Shown: one piece after another, positions 45,648-57,369 of the stretch
Layout of the letters: each line of letters starts with the position of its first letter
Numbering within the stretch: position 1 is the first letter of the stretch
Origin: Astragalus membranaceus
Taxonomy: Eukaryota > Streptophyta > Magnoliopsida > Fabales > Fabaceae
Direction of reading: 5' to 3'
Length of the DNA stretch: 64,000 bases
NCBI GenBank assembly: GCA_039519185.1
Contig: CM076854.1
Location: 157,290,166-157,354,165 of the forward strand
Position numbers and translations under genes: made by a program
Notes under the pieces: model-generated
The model's database searches: none
Told to the model about the DNA's origin: nothing
The model's input: only the letters and a program-made list of their open reading frames with translations

Positions 45648-46266
45648 CTGTAAATTGTAATATATACAACTATTACTTCAACTAAAATATATGAACAGAC
45701 TCAATGCCTATGCAAACAACTCACTAAGCTTCATTGTTGGAGCCACACAATCATGAAAGGAAGATGGGTTTCCATTTAAAATATGTGATAAGATACAATA
45801 TTGTCATTTACTTAGAGGAAGTGGGTTCATTGAACTGATCCACAGTGACTGCTGGATATAGAAAAACTGATTGAACTCCTTTAGCATCTAGATGCTTAAA
45901 AGTATTCGCAAAAAAGTAGATACTAACAGAAGCAAAAACAAACAGAATAAATGTGCTTTAGGTTTATTGAAGTAGCAGATAACACTAACAGAAGTTTCTG
46001 ATATAACCATCAAACCATTCACGGATTATAAGCATCAAACCAACTACTTCATGTCAATCATGTTCAAATCAGTTAAAATTATACAATACAACTTAAATTT
46101 TGCAACATAAATGATTCAGTGGGGAGTGACTTAGCAGGGACAGAGGCAGGAACTTTAACATGTCTACTTGTAATATATGAGCATGCATATTCATATATCA
46201 TGATTTCAACACATCAACTAGACAAACAACACTAAAATAGCTAGGGGAATATAGGAGAGGAACTCA

Positions 46267-46422
46267 CATGCAAGTAGATCCATAATCAGCTCCAATACCA
46301 TTGCTATGCCGCTCTCCATTTTCCTTTACGAACTTGTCCTCATTCTCTAGCATACCCACTTCTTCCTTTTCATGATGCACAGTAGATACATCTTTCTCCA
46401 CAACCGAGGGAGATATTAATTC
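46267..46422 (-). pseudogene. Captured exon of unidentified gene
   Basis: On the minus strand an open stretch (LISPSVVEKDVSTVHHEK to SNGIGADYGS) is bounded by an acceptor-like TTGCTTCCAG (near 46423-46432) and a donor-like GTGAGTTCC near 46257-46265. It is acidic and hydrophilic. I do not recognise the protein. It may belong to the same donor gene as a neighbour or to a separate one. Confidence 0.5.
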
Positions 46423-46596
46423 AGCTGGAAGCAAAATCAGAGATAAAAACACATTATACAAATTACCCAAATACTGAAAAGCGAAAGAAAAATAACTTCA
46501 TACTTCATCATTTCGTTTTATGGAAGATACACTTAGGGTCATGAAACATGAAAATAAATGACTAGATCAGTATATGTACAGCATGATAAAGAACAT

Positions 46597-48891
46597 TGTA
46601 AACACTCGATTTTAACCGGTATTTTTCATTTTTTGGTAAAAAATCCCAAAAATATGTCATTTTGCGCTTTTTTAGATTTTATCGTTCACACGTGCCATTT
46701 TGCGCTTGTTGGCGATTTGGTATCGTTTTGTTATTATTAATTGGTTTTTTTAGTAGAACTCTTTTTAAGCGAAAAAACCTTAAATCAAAAAAATCTGTTT
46801 TAACCGTAAATATTATTATTTTTTTACACATTAAAAAAATTAAAAAAAAAACTAGAAAACGGAAATTACAAAAAAAAAAAAAAAAAACAGAAAAATACAA
46901 CAAAAATGAGGATGCGCATAGACAGCACCCTCTTCTATTTTGAGATAGCTTCCATAGCTTCTTTCATCTTGTGCATGCCTTTTTCACCAAAGAAGCCACT
47001 GCCCATCACATAGTGCCAAACTTCTGCAATCTGATTTGCAAACCAAACCTACAAACATTAAAATAGAAATTGGGCAGAAATCAGGAAAAATCAGAATATA
47101 CAAAAGATGCAGAATCATGGTTTGAGAATATGAGAGGGACATTTCAGGAACCCATAGCTGGAAGCATCAACAACAAAACAAAACCGAAGTCTCTATATAA
47201 CAGACTGGGAAGCAGACTCAAAGGGGGGAGGGGAACCGTAGGGCACTGGGGAAACAGAGGAAAAATATTTCTCAACAACACACACACAACCATTTTTTCA
47301 AGACAGTAACATAGGGGGGAACCGTAGGGAACAAAAGGAAAAAAGAAAATTTTTTTTACAAGAACACAATATCACACACACACAGGAGGGAAGAAACTGA
47401 CTCTGAAAAAATGTGAAGAGTGGGAAACCACCACCAACAACCACCCCTCCCAACCAAAACCGTCCACCACCCTCTAGCCCCCCTCACGGCCGAACCACCA
47501 CCACCAACCCACGACCAACCACGTACACCGGCCTCCTCCGCTGGTCGCCGCCACCCACACGGCCTCCACCACTACCAACACCATTCCCTCACCGCGTCCA
47601 CCCTCCACCACGAACCACCAACGCCATCCACTACCGCCACCAAACAGCCACCATCTCCATCCCATTTTTTTTGTTCTTTTCTTCTCCCTCTCACTCTCAC
47701 GCTAAACTCTTTTTCTCTCTCCAGAAAACTCTCTTTTTCTGAATATTAAACCCTCCATGTGAACCCTCTCATGCTTTTCTTTGGATTTTTTTTAGTTTCA
47801 TTCTATTATAATATACATATGTTTTTTTTTAAAAAAGAAAGGGGGTGGAGAACGTGTGCAGGGGGAAAGCCAGCGGCTACCCACCCTCTCTCATGTCACC
47901 ATCATCTTTTTACATTTTTTCATTTAGTTACCTTTTGGTCAAATGATAGGTTTTTTTATGGAAAATAAATTCTGATCCCTGACCAGTTTTAAAACCCACG
48001 CCCCTTACCCCCTTTCCCACGTGATTCTCCTCACATCACTCTCGTTTATATTTTGTTTATTTTGCGGTTTATTTATTAAATTGGGGACACTCTGGTATCG
48101 GTCGTAAATAAAATGGGTTGGATTGAGATGTACATCTTGTCAATCTCGGTTTAAGAGACTTTAGCTGTACGGCTTTGATCTTAAACCCATTTCGAAAATT
48201 AAAAGCAACTAAACAAACAGATATTTTTCTAGAAGAACTACGTGGCCTTTGATTCTCCGCTTCGGAGATACGTAGGAGCGGGGCTTTCCCGTCAAGCCAA
48301 ACTAAATTATTTTTTTTCCCAATAAAGAATCATTTTTTTTCTTTAACACCTATTTTCCAAAAAACTAAAAAAATGAGCTTGGGTGAGATGTACATCTCGT
48401 CAAGCCCGGTTTAAGAGACTTTAGCTGTACGGCTTTGATCTTGAACCCCTTCAAAAATAAAATCAACCAACAAACAAATTTTTTTCAGGAAGAACTACGT
48501 GACTCTTGAGTTCCTCATTGCACCTGAGGATACGTAGGAGCGGGGCCTCCCCGTCAAGTCAAAATTAAATTTTCTTAAATTGGTCCCTATTTTATTTATT
48601 TCTAAATAATTCTTTTTTACTTAATCTTGGGGTAAACAAATAACTCGTAATTTATTATTAATTGCACAATCGGATTTAGGGTAACTGTCTTAGGACAGAT
48701 GTACTAGGGGTGCAGTGGGATTAAGTTTTCGCCCTTCCCTATGCATAATCGACTCCCGAACTCAATCTGGTATACGCAGACCAATCACTTCTAGTTAGGG
48801 TTTTCTCAATTTTTCCTCTTAAATAAATTGGGTGGCGACTCCTAAAATAATCGATTTTTGGGCCGTCTACGTCGGGATCCCGGTCACGACA
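46597..48891 (+). repeat. Ogre-like 5' LTR
   Basis: Contains in order: a T-rich start, an antisense exon-like segment (46935-47048), a TATA box TATATAA at 47194-47200, a C-rich CCACCA tract (47424-47660), and a direct duplication of about 190 bp (48114-48300 and 48373-48560) carrying GAACTACGTG...GATACGTAGGAGCGGGG. Proline-rich open frames over the C-rich tract (47413-47749) are compositional and not convincing genes. Confidence 0.92.
46935..47048 (-). pseudogene. Host-like terminal exon embedded antisense in the 5' LTR
   Basis: On the minus strand an acceptor-like ATGTTTGTAG is followed by 37 open codons and a TAG. The peptide contains FANQIAEVWHYVMGSGFFGE and HKMKEAMEAISK, with protein-like composition unlike the AT-rich LTR around it. 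The identical segment is in the other LTR (55186-55299). I do not recognise the parent protein. It looks like a captured last exon rather than retroelement coding. Confidence 0.55.
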
Positions 48892-48893
48892 GA

Positions 48894-48911
48894 TGGCGAC
48901 TCTGCTGGGGA
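48894..48911 (+). other. Primer-binding site, tRNA-Arg type
   Basis: TGGCGACTCTGCTGGGGA, two bases after the 5' LTR. Its first nine bases match the complement of the 3' end of plant tRNA-Arg as I recall it; assignment to Ogre-like elements rests on this and on LTR sequence. Confidence 0.7.
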
Positions 48912-51900
48912 GAGGTGAGAGTCAAGCCTGTTATATTTGGTTGTGCAAAAGTCTATAAGGTACGTGCATTCGTTTACCCCTCTGTTCTTTTATTTATTTC
49001 TTTAGTTTTTTATGTATATTTTTATTTTATGCTTGATATAAACCCTAGGGTAGAAGACACTTGATATTTTTGTCTGGTTGTTGTTTCTAATTTTTTTTTT
49101 TCTCTTTACTTATTTTATTAGAATTTGTTGTTTGTATGCTCTATTTACACACTGTACATACACTGTGAGCACACACAGAGAGTTGAGCTCACACCGGAGC
49201 CACAAAAAAACACATAGGTTAGAACGAGGATGAGTGGGACTCATTTTGGATGTACATCCTATGTGACTTCCATGAATTCCTCATCTAGAGTACGATTCTT
49301 CTGTGCGGATATCCACATTTTGGATGTACATCCTATTGGGGTCCATCTTCCAGAAGGGTACTTGACTCTAGAGACCTTAAAGATTCATAGGTTATAACAG
49401 CCAACCTTTGTGAGTGTTCACTGTAGAAGAAACACTAGATCTATAAGGTCCAAAAACCAATAGTATGGGTTTATTCCTCTCATACGGTTTATTCCTCACA
49501 AAGGGAGCTATTTTATCTCATAGCTTTATTCTTGGTGTACATCCTTTTTCTTTCTCTCATACGGTTTATTCCTCTCTGGCAAAAAAAAAAATCAATAAAA
49601 ATCATATCGCATTTCATGCATAAAAAGCATAAAAAAAAATCATGTCGCATTTGTTGTATAAAAAAATGGTGCACTTCATCTTGCGTTATGTCGCATGTCA
49701 TTGAAAAGCATAAATTTATTTGCATTTTCCTTTGCATGAGTTTTCAGAAAAAAAATATTTTTCTACATGTGGTGCGCATCTTCATTGCATCGTCATTCTA
49801 CAAAAATTTCTCCATAATTCATGTTTTTCTTTGCTTGTATATAAAAATCCATGCATGTTATGCATCCTTCCATTAGTGAATAAAACAAAATACATTTGTC
49901 AATCCACATAGCATCCCTTGACAGAAGAAAAAAACCGCATTACATTTCATCCATAAAGCATCATGTCGCATCCTAAGAAAAAATGTTTGCATATAGAGGG
50001 GCATTCTAGGTCAAAAAAATATAGCTTTTCTTATTGAGCATTAGGTCAGTGTCTTTGAAAAGTATAATTTCCTCCACATTTAATACTTTTCACGGAATAA
50101 ATTCTAGAAAAAAAATATTTTTGCATTCTCATAGGTAAATAAAAAAAAATCACATTGTCATTCATCATCCATCACAGTCTATTCTCTTTCAAAGTTGCAT
50201 GGATTTTGACTATCGCTTCTTAGGATAGATACTTTCATGCATAACAAAATACATACACTTTCATAACATAACACCCTAAAAAATTATCCACATTTCATTT
50301 TTTCTTTGCATATAAATAAAACAAGTCGCATAGTTAATCCCCAAGCTGCATGACATATTTCCTTTAAATAAATACCAATTAGGAAATTGCATTGCATTTC
50401 ATGCATAAAAACAATTCAAAAAATGTATGAAAATAAAAATTTCTCTCTATTGCATTGTCGCATGTTGTCCATATCTTAGGAGTAAGTGCATCAAAGTGTA
50501 TTGTCATTTGTAAATCTTTATAATAGGTTTTCTAAAATAAAGTAAAAAAAAAAAGTAGGTGCATTACATGTATAAAAGGCATTAAAAATTGTGTTGCATC
50601 CCGGAAAAATATTGCCTACATATTGGGTGCATTTTCATCGATATCCATCATTCATCATAGTTCATGCACTTTCATAGCATAACATCATCAAATATTCTCA
50701 TATTTCATTTTTTTTTTCTTTGCATATACATAAAATCGTTGTTGCCTGTTGTGCATACTTCCATGTGTAAATAAAACAAATCACATTGTCATTCCCCAAT
50801 ATTCATAGCATGTCTCCTTTAGATAACCACAAAAAATTGCGTTTCACTTCTCGCATAAAGAAAAGAAAAAAAACATTACAAAACAAATGCATATTGCATC
50901 TTAGGACGTGTTTGCATACATAAAATATACCCATGCACTCCATAGCATCATTTTTTCTGGACACATTTTCATTTGTCATAAAGAATTTTAAAAGTCATTG
51001 AGTGTCCATCCACTTTTTTTTTTCACAAGAGAAAGTTGAATTTTGTGTGCTCGCATCAATATGGATACCAATCAAGCTTTGACTCGTGGAATCAGATCAT
51101 TCTTTTGAGACTTGTTGGAAAGAGGCGTAAGGAAGTGTACTGAGTGGGAAGATTTCATGGGGCATTCAAAAAGTGAAGGGAGACATAAGGTTGGGAATTA
51201 GTTCTTGAACTAAAAGCAAAAAAAAAAATGATTGTCATTAGCGCTTTGTAATCATGTTGTTTAAAGTCAAGTTGGCTTTGTTGAAGCTTTATACTAATGA
51301 ATTTGCATGGACTTAAAAACTCTTTCCCATTCTTTACCCTCATTATCCCTTAAGATTTGGTCCCCAATCCATTGATTGCCTCATGTGATAATTCTCGAAG
51401 CCCTTTTGTGTGTGTCATTCGAGGATGAGCTGGCGAATGGATGTCGGTTTTGAAATGTCCAGTTCCCAAAAAAAAAAAAACTGCAAAAAAAAAGCAAAGA
51501 AAAAAAGACAAAAAAGAAGAAAAAGAAATAAAGAGCAAAGAATGCGTAAATGAGTGAATGTTATTTCGAAATTAAATTTTTGAAAATATGGAATCATTAC
51601 TTGAAATGAAGAGTGGCCATTTTTCTCTATCCCAAAACGAACCCTTGCTGTCCCCTTTGAGCCTGTAATTTCCTTTCATTAAACCCTGGACAAGGATCGA
51701 CCCTCAGTGAAATTTAGTGCATTTAGATTTCCAAAGGTACAATGAGATAAAAGGAAAAATAAAGCCCGCAAGACTGAAAACTTGTATAGGCAGTCTTGGC
51801 AAAAATTAGGGCATAAAAGAAAGAGAATGAGAGTCATAAACGAAGAAGAGGTGAAGGATGAAATCAGCTATGCCAAATCAGAAAGAAGTGAAAAATGAGA

Positions 51901-54842
51901 AAAAAAAAGTGAAAAAGTAGAAGGAGAATGGATGGGTTTGACAAGAAAAATGTGATGTTTCGGAGCCCCATAGGAAATGGAATGCACTAAAAATCATTGA
52001 TCATTTTAACCCATAAAGCATTTTCTGAGCCTTCTAATCTTTTGTCTTAACCATAACCCATGAAAGAGGTTCTTGAGCCTTCTAACCCTTTTCGTCCTAA
52101 CCCATAACCCATGAAAGAGGTTCTTGAGCCTTCTAACCCCATTTTTCTTAACCTTATAACCCATAGCCACATTACAAGCCTCTAAAAATCCACTCTAATC
52201 GATGAATGATCATTTTCATTTTCATAATGTTAATTTTGAGATAAATCATTTATTTTATTTTAACTATTCTTTGCTCTAAAAAAAATGAACAATAAGAAAG
52301 TGAAAAAAGGAATGAGATCCGCTAGATCGAAAACCCGAAAGGGCGGTCTAGCCAAAAGTTAGGGTCTTTTAAAAAAAAATTGAATCGAAGCCCGCTAGAC
52401 TGAAAACCTGCAAGGGCAGTCTAGGCAAAAATTAGGGCACAAAAGGGGAACCAGGCTACATTTGAGAAGTTTATGTTTGACATGTTCATTCACTAGCGTA
52501 ATCTCTTCCTTTCGAGTCTAACAGAATGACACATTGGGGCAATTTTTGTGGTTTGAGGTAACCTTGGGAGTCTCAAGAAGTCCCACTCCTAGGCAACAAA
52601 ATTTTTGCACAACCCTTCATGAATTGAACTTTTCTTGCAGTACCAACTTAGTCCCCTCTCAGGGTAATGCATTTCACCAACACAGGGGCAAAGCCTTTGG
52701 CAAGACGTTCATGAGTCAAACTTTGCGTGCTATGCTAGTATAGTCTCATCCCAGGGGCAATACCGTACACCAATCTTGGGGCAAAAGTTTCGTATGACCC
52801 TTTAATGAGTCCAACTTCGCTTGCTACACCAGCGTAATCTTCTCGCGGGACAATGTCTTTTCAGTAAACTGGGGCAAAAATGTTGCAAGACCTCACACCA
52901 TTCAAACAATGTTTGACACACCTTGTGTAGTCTCTCCTCAGGGCACTGCTTTTAACCGATACTGGGGCAAAATTTTTGCAATAACTTTTTGTGAGTCAAA
53001 CTCTGCTTTCTAACATCAGTGTTATCTCCTCTTTGAGAATATCATTTTCCACATAAGGGAAAATCTTCTGCAAAACCCTTCATAAGTCCAACTTGGGTTG
53101 CTTACACCAAGTAGTCATTCCTTTTGTGTAAAACATCTTACTAATTTCTACCAAGTAAGTTGCCTAAGGTAAATAGAAATGCTCAAAAAGATTAACCTCG
53201 AGGCAAGCCTAATCACTTTTCCCAACCATCTCCGTTTCTCTTCCGTCTTCCCATTCTTCACTTTGTAAACAGCATTCACTTCCAAGCCTTCAAAAACCCA
53301 AAACAAACAATCCAGAAACATAAAAAAGGGCCCAGCTTGTTAATGCCTGTGAATCTATGCATACTCATTAGGTAATGCTTCAAAAATAGTCAACTTGGAA
53401 TCATTGATATGATTTAGAGCGCTAACGACAATCTGTGAGAAAGGGTCAAACTGGAACGTGTCATGCTTTGCAGGATGGGAATCGTAAAAGAAAAGAGAGC
53501 TGGCAAGACAAAGATAATGATAAGTTTCCAACCGAGGACAAGCTTGATTGGTTTCAAATAAAACATGCATGAAAACGTATTCTCAGCAAATATAACCTTT
53601 AGAACATGTCCATCTCTATGCTCATACATTACTCATACATTTTATGTCATAGCACGCATACATTTCATGTCATAACATGCATACAATTCATATCGAACCA
53701 TGCATCCCACTTCATGACAAGAAGCATGTGTTTTTTTTCCGTCTCTTTGTGAATAAAGCAATAATGATAAAAATAGAGTCATTCAAAGCAAGGCATGCAT
53801 TGCATTTAATTTCCCTTCCATGCTACGGTTTAGCCCTAGCACTGGTCATTTTGATTTTGTACTACGGTTTAGCCCTGGTACTGCCATTTTTAAGTTTTGT
53901 GCTATCGGTTACGCCCTGGCACTGCATGCTATCGGTTACGCCCTGGCATCGCATTTTTAAGTTTTGTGCTATCGGTCGCGCCCTGGCACTGCATGCTATC
54001 GGTTACGCCCTGGCATCGCATTTTAAGTTTTGTGCTATCGGTTACGCCCTGGCACTGCATGCTATCGGTTACGCCCTGGCATCGCATTTTTAATTTTGTG
54101 CTACCGGTCTCGCCCTGGCATTGTCTTTAATTTTTGTGCTATCGGTCTCGCCCTGGCATTGTCTTTAATTTTGTGCTATCGGTCTCGCCCTGGCATTGTC
54201 TTTAATTTTTCTGCTATCGGTCTCGCCCTGGCATTGTCTCTAATTTTTCTGCTATCGGTCTCGCCCTGGCATTGTCTTTAATTTTTCTGCTATCGGTCTC
54301 GCCCTGGCATTGTCTCTAATTTTTCTGCTATCGGTCTCGCCCTGGCATTGTCTTTAATTTTGTGCTACCGGTCTCGCCCTGGCATTGTCTTTGATTTTCC
54401 TGCTATCGGTCTCGCCCTGGCATTGTCTTTAATTTTGTGCTATCGGGTACGCCCTGGCATCGCATTTTTAGTTTTGTGCTATCGGTTACACCCTGGCACT
54501 ACATGCTATGGGTTGCGCCCTGGCACTGCACTTATTCTTTCATGCTATCGGTTACGCCCTGGCATTGTCTTATTCTTTTCATGCTACCGGTTTAGCCCTG
54601 GCATTGTCTTTAAAGTTAGTGCTATCGATTCAGCTCTGGCACATGTCTCTCATGCCACTGGTCCTGCCCTGACATTTCGCTCTTCTTTAGTTATTAGTAT
54701 CAATTCAACCTTTTCACGCCGCATTCTCACATGTCACCGATTAAACTCGAGGTTCATGTCTGTACTTATTCCTTACTTGGATAATACAACAAAGCTTGTT
54801 TTTTTGTATTATATCGTAAGAAATTAAGCACAGAGGGGCAAC
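48912..54842 (+). other. Non-coding interior of the Ogre-like element
   Basis: No gag, protease, RT or integrase in any frame. 49540-51000 is rich in GCAT/CATAAAAA words (TCGCATTTCATGCATAAAA-type) recurring irregularly. 51770-52440 has three copies of a GACTGAAAACCTGCAAGGGC / TCTAGGCAAAAATTAGGGC-type block (about 51771, 52316, 52391). 52450-53110 has about five degenerate units of roughly 120 bp, each with TGGGGCAA, TGCAAGACC and GTAATCTC words. The 53826-54640 minisatellite follows. Confidence 0.7.
53826..54640 (+). repeat. Minisatellite, ~36-bp and 27-bp units, over 20 copies
   Basis: Units of the form TGCTATCGGTCTCGCCCTGG then CATTGTCTTTAATTTT, with variants (TTACG for TCTCG, CACTGCA for CATTGTC). 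Early units alternate 27-bp and about 37-bp lengths; later ones are a regular 36-37 bp. The open frames 53677-54827 across it arise because the unit lacks stops in some frames and are not genes. Confidence 0.92.
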
Positions 54843-57143
54843 TGTAAACACTCGATTTTAACCGGTATTTTTCATTTTTTGGTAAAAAATCCCAAAAATA
54901 TGTCATTTTGCGCTTTTTTAGATTTTATCGTTCACACGTGCCATTTTGCGCTTGTTGGCGATTTGGTATCGTTTTGTTATTATTAATTGGTTTTTTTAGT
55001 AGAACTCTTTTTAAGCGAAAAAACCTTAAATCAAAAAAATCTGTTTTAACCGTAAATATTATTATTTTTTTACACATTAAAAAAATTAAAAAAAAAAAAA
55101 ACTAGAAAACGGAAATTACAAAAAAAAAAAAAAAAAAACAGAAAAATACAACAAAAATGAGGATGCGCATAGACAGCACCCTCTTCTATTTTGAGATAGC
55201 TTCCATAGCTTCTTTCATCTTGTGCATGCCTTTTTCACCAAAGAAGCCACTGCCCATCACATAGTGCCAAACTTCTGCAATCTGATTTGCAAACCAAACC
55301 TACAAACATTAAAATAGAAATTGGGCAGAAATCAGGAAAAATCAGAATATACAAAAGATGCAGAATCATGGTTTGAGAATATGAGAGGGACATTTCAGGA
55401 ACCCATAGCTGGAAGCATCAACAACAAAACAAAACCGAAGTCTCTATATAACAGACTGGGAAGCAGACTCAAAGGGGGGAGGGGAACCGTAGGGCACTGG
55501 GGAAACAGAGGAAAAATATTTCTCAACAACACACACACAACCATTTTTTCAAGACAGTAACATAGGGGGGAACCGTAGGGAACAAAAGGAAAAAAGAAAT
55601 TTTTTTTTACAAGAACACAATATCACACACACACAGGAGGGAAGAAACTGACTCTGAAAAAATGTGAAGAGTGGGAAACCACCACCAACAACCACCCCTC
55701 CCAACCAAAACCGTCCACCACCCTCTAGCCCCCCTCACGGCCGAACCACCACCACCAACCCACGACCAACCACGTACACCGGCCTCCTCCGCTGGTCGCC
55801 GCCACCCACACGGCCTCCACCACTACCAACACCATTCCCTCACCGCGTCCACCCTCCACCACGAACCACCAACGCCATCCACTACCGCCACCAAACAGCC
55901 ACCATCTCCATCCCATTTTTTTTGTTCTTTTCTTCTCCCTCTCACTCTCACGCTAAACTCTTTTTCTCTCTCCAGAAAACTCTCTTTTTCTGAATATTAA
56001 ACCCTCCATGTGAACCCTCTCATGCTTTTCTTTGGATTTTTTTTAGTTTCATTCTATTATAATATACATATGTTTTTTTTTAAAAAAGAAAGGGGGTGGA
56101 GAACGTGTGCAGGGGGAAAGCCAGCGGCTACCCACCCTCTCTCATGTCACTATCATCTTTTTACATTTTTTCATTTAGTTACCTTTTGGTCAAATGATAG
56201 GTTTTTTTATGGAAAATAAATTCTGATCCCTGACCAGTTTTAAAACCCACGCCCCTTACCCCCTTTCCCACGTGATTCTCCTCACATCACTCTCGTTTAT
56301 ATTTTGTTTATTTTGCGGTTTATTTATTAAATTGGGGACACTCTGGTATCGGTCGTAAATAAAATGGGTTGGATTGAGATGTACATCTTGTCAATCTCGG
56401 TTTAAGAGACTTTAGCTGTACGGCTTTGATCTTAAACCCATTTCGAAAATTAAAAGCAACTAAACAAACAGATATTTTTCTAGAAGAACTACGTGGCCTT
56501 TGATTCTCCGCTTCGGAGATACGTAGGAGCGGGGCTTTCCCGTCAAGCCAAACTAAATTATTTTTTTTTCCCAATAAAGAATCATTTTTTTTCTTTAACA
56601 CCTATTTTCCAAAAAACTAAAAAAATGAGCTTGGGTGAGATGTACATCTCGTCAAGCCCGGTTTAAGAGACTTTAGCTGTACGGCTTTGATCTTGAACCC
56701 CTTCAAAAATAAAATCAACCAACAAACAAATTTTTTTCAGGAAGAACTACGTGACTCTTGAGTTCCTCATTGCACCTGAGGATACGTAGGAGCGGGGCCT
56801 CCCCGTCAAGTCAAAATTAAATTTTCTTAAATTGGTCCCTATTTTATTTATTTCTAAATAATTCTTTTTTACTTAATCTTGGGGTAAACAAATAACTCGT
56901 AATTTATTATTAATTGCACAATCGGATTTAGGGTAACTGTCTTAGGACAGATGTACTAGGGGTGCAGTGGGATTAAGTTTTCGCCCTTCCCTATGCATAA
57001 TCGACTCCCGAACTCAATCTGGTATACGCAGACCAATCACTTCTAGTTAGGGTTTTCTCAATTTTTCCTCTTAAATAAATTGGGTGGCGACTCCTAAAAT
57101 AATCGATTTTTGGGCCGTCTACGTCGGGATCCCGGTCACGACA
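54843..57143 (+). repeat. Ogre-like 3' LTR
   Basis: Near-identical to 46597-48891. The antisense exon-like segment is at 55186-55299, TATATAA at 55445-55451 and the C-rich tract at about 55675-55915. Confidence 0.92.
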
Positions 57144-57146
57144 AAC

Positions 57147-57347
57147 ATTATTACCAAACTTGGTCTCCTATTTGTCTATGATTTGGAGAGAGCTACTGCT
57201 GTATATAAAAACAAAATCAGTCCAGATCCTATATTTTTGACATCAGAAGCTACATCAGTGGGGGGCTTTTATGCCATTAACAGGAGAGGCCAGGTGTTAC
57301 TGGCAACTGTTAATGATCAAACTATTGTGAATTTTGTCAGTGGTCAA
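57147..57347 (+). pseudogene. Captured clathrin heavy chain exon fragment
   Basis: Plus-strand open stretch starting ITKLGLLFVYDLE and containing SPDPIFLTSEA, GGFYAINRRGQVLLATVN and FVSGQ, the end of the N-terminal propeller of plant clathrin heavy chain. It ends with a donor-like CAA|GTATGTTTT, which matches the known VSGQ exon break. Clathrin heavy chain forms vesicle coats; this piece is only about 65 residues. The 5' side is cut near the LTR insertion; the other side of that insertion (before 46597) does not continue the clathrin frame convincingly. It is the only captured piece on the plus strand. Confidence 0.85.
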
Positions 57348-57369
57348 GTATGTTTTCCTGTCGATCGAT

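Larger units (their letters stand above)
46597..57143 (+). mobile_element. Ogre-like non-coding LTR element (LARD), 10.5 kb, TSD AACAT
   Basis: LTRs 46597-48891 and 54843-57143 (about 2.3 kb, TGTAAACACTCG...GGTCACGACA) are almost identical by eye apart from homopolymer lengths and one or two substitutions. AACAT flanks the element at 46592-46596 and 57144-57148. The primer site TGGCGACTCTGCTGGGGA at 48894-48911 resembles the complement of tRNA-Arg used by legume Ogre elements. A purine tract AGAGGGGCAAC precedes the 3' LTR. The 5.95-kb interior has no gag or pol; it consists of degenerate repeats and a large minisatellite. It must move with proteins supplied by a relative. It inserted beside or within the captured clathrin exon. 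Confidence 0.9.

Noticed and set aside
47413..47749. Proline-rich 109-codon frame, repeated at 55664-56000
   Set aside because: Composed of a C-rich tract in each LTR with two overlapping frames equally open; compositional rather than a gene.
53677..54827. Repeat protein with RPGI / ALAL units
   Set aside because: Frames arise from the 36-bp minisatellite and change register between units.
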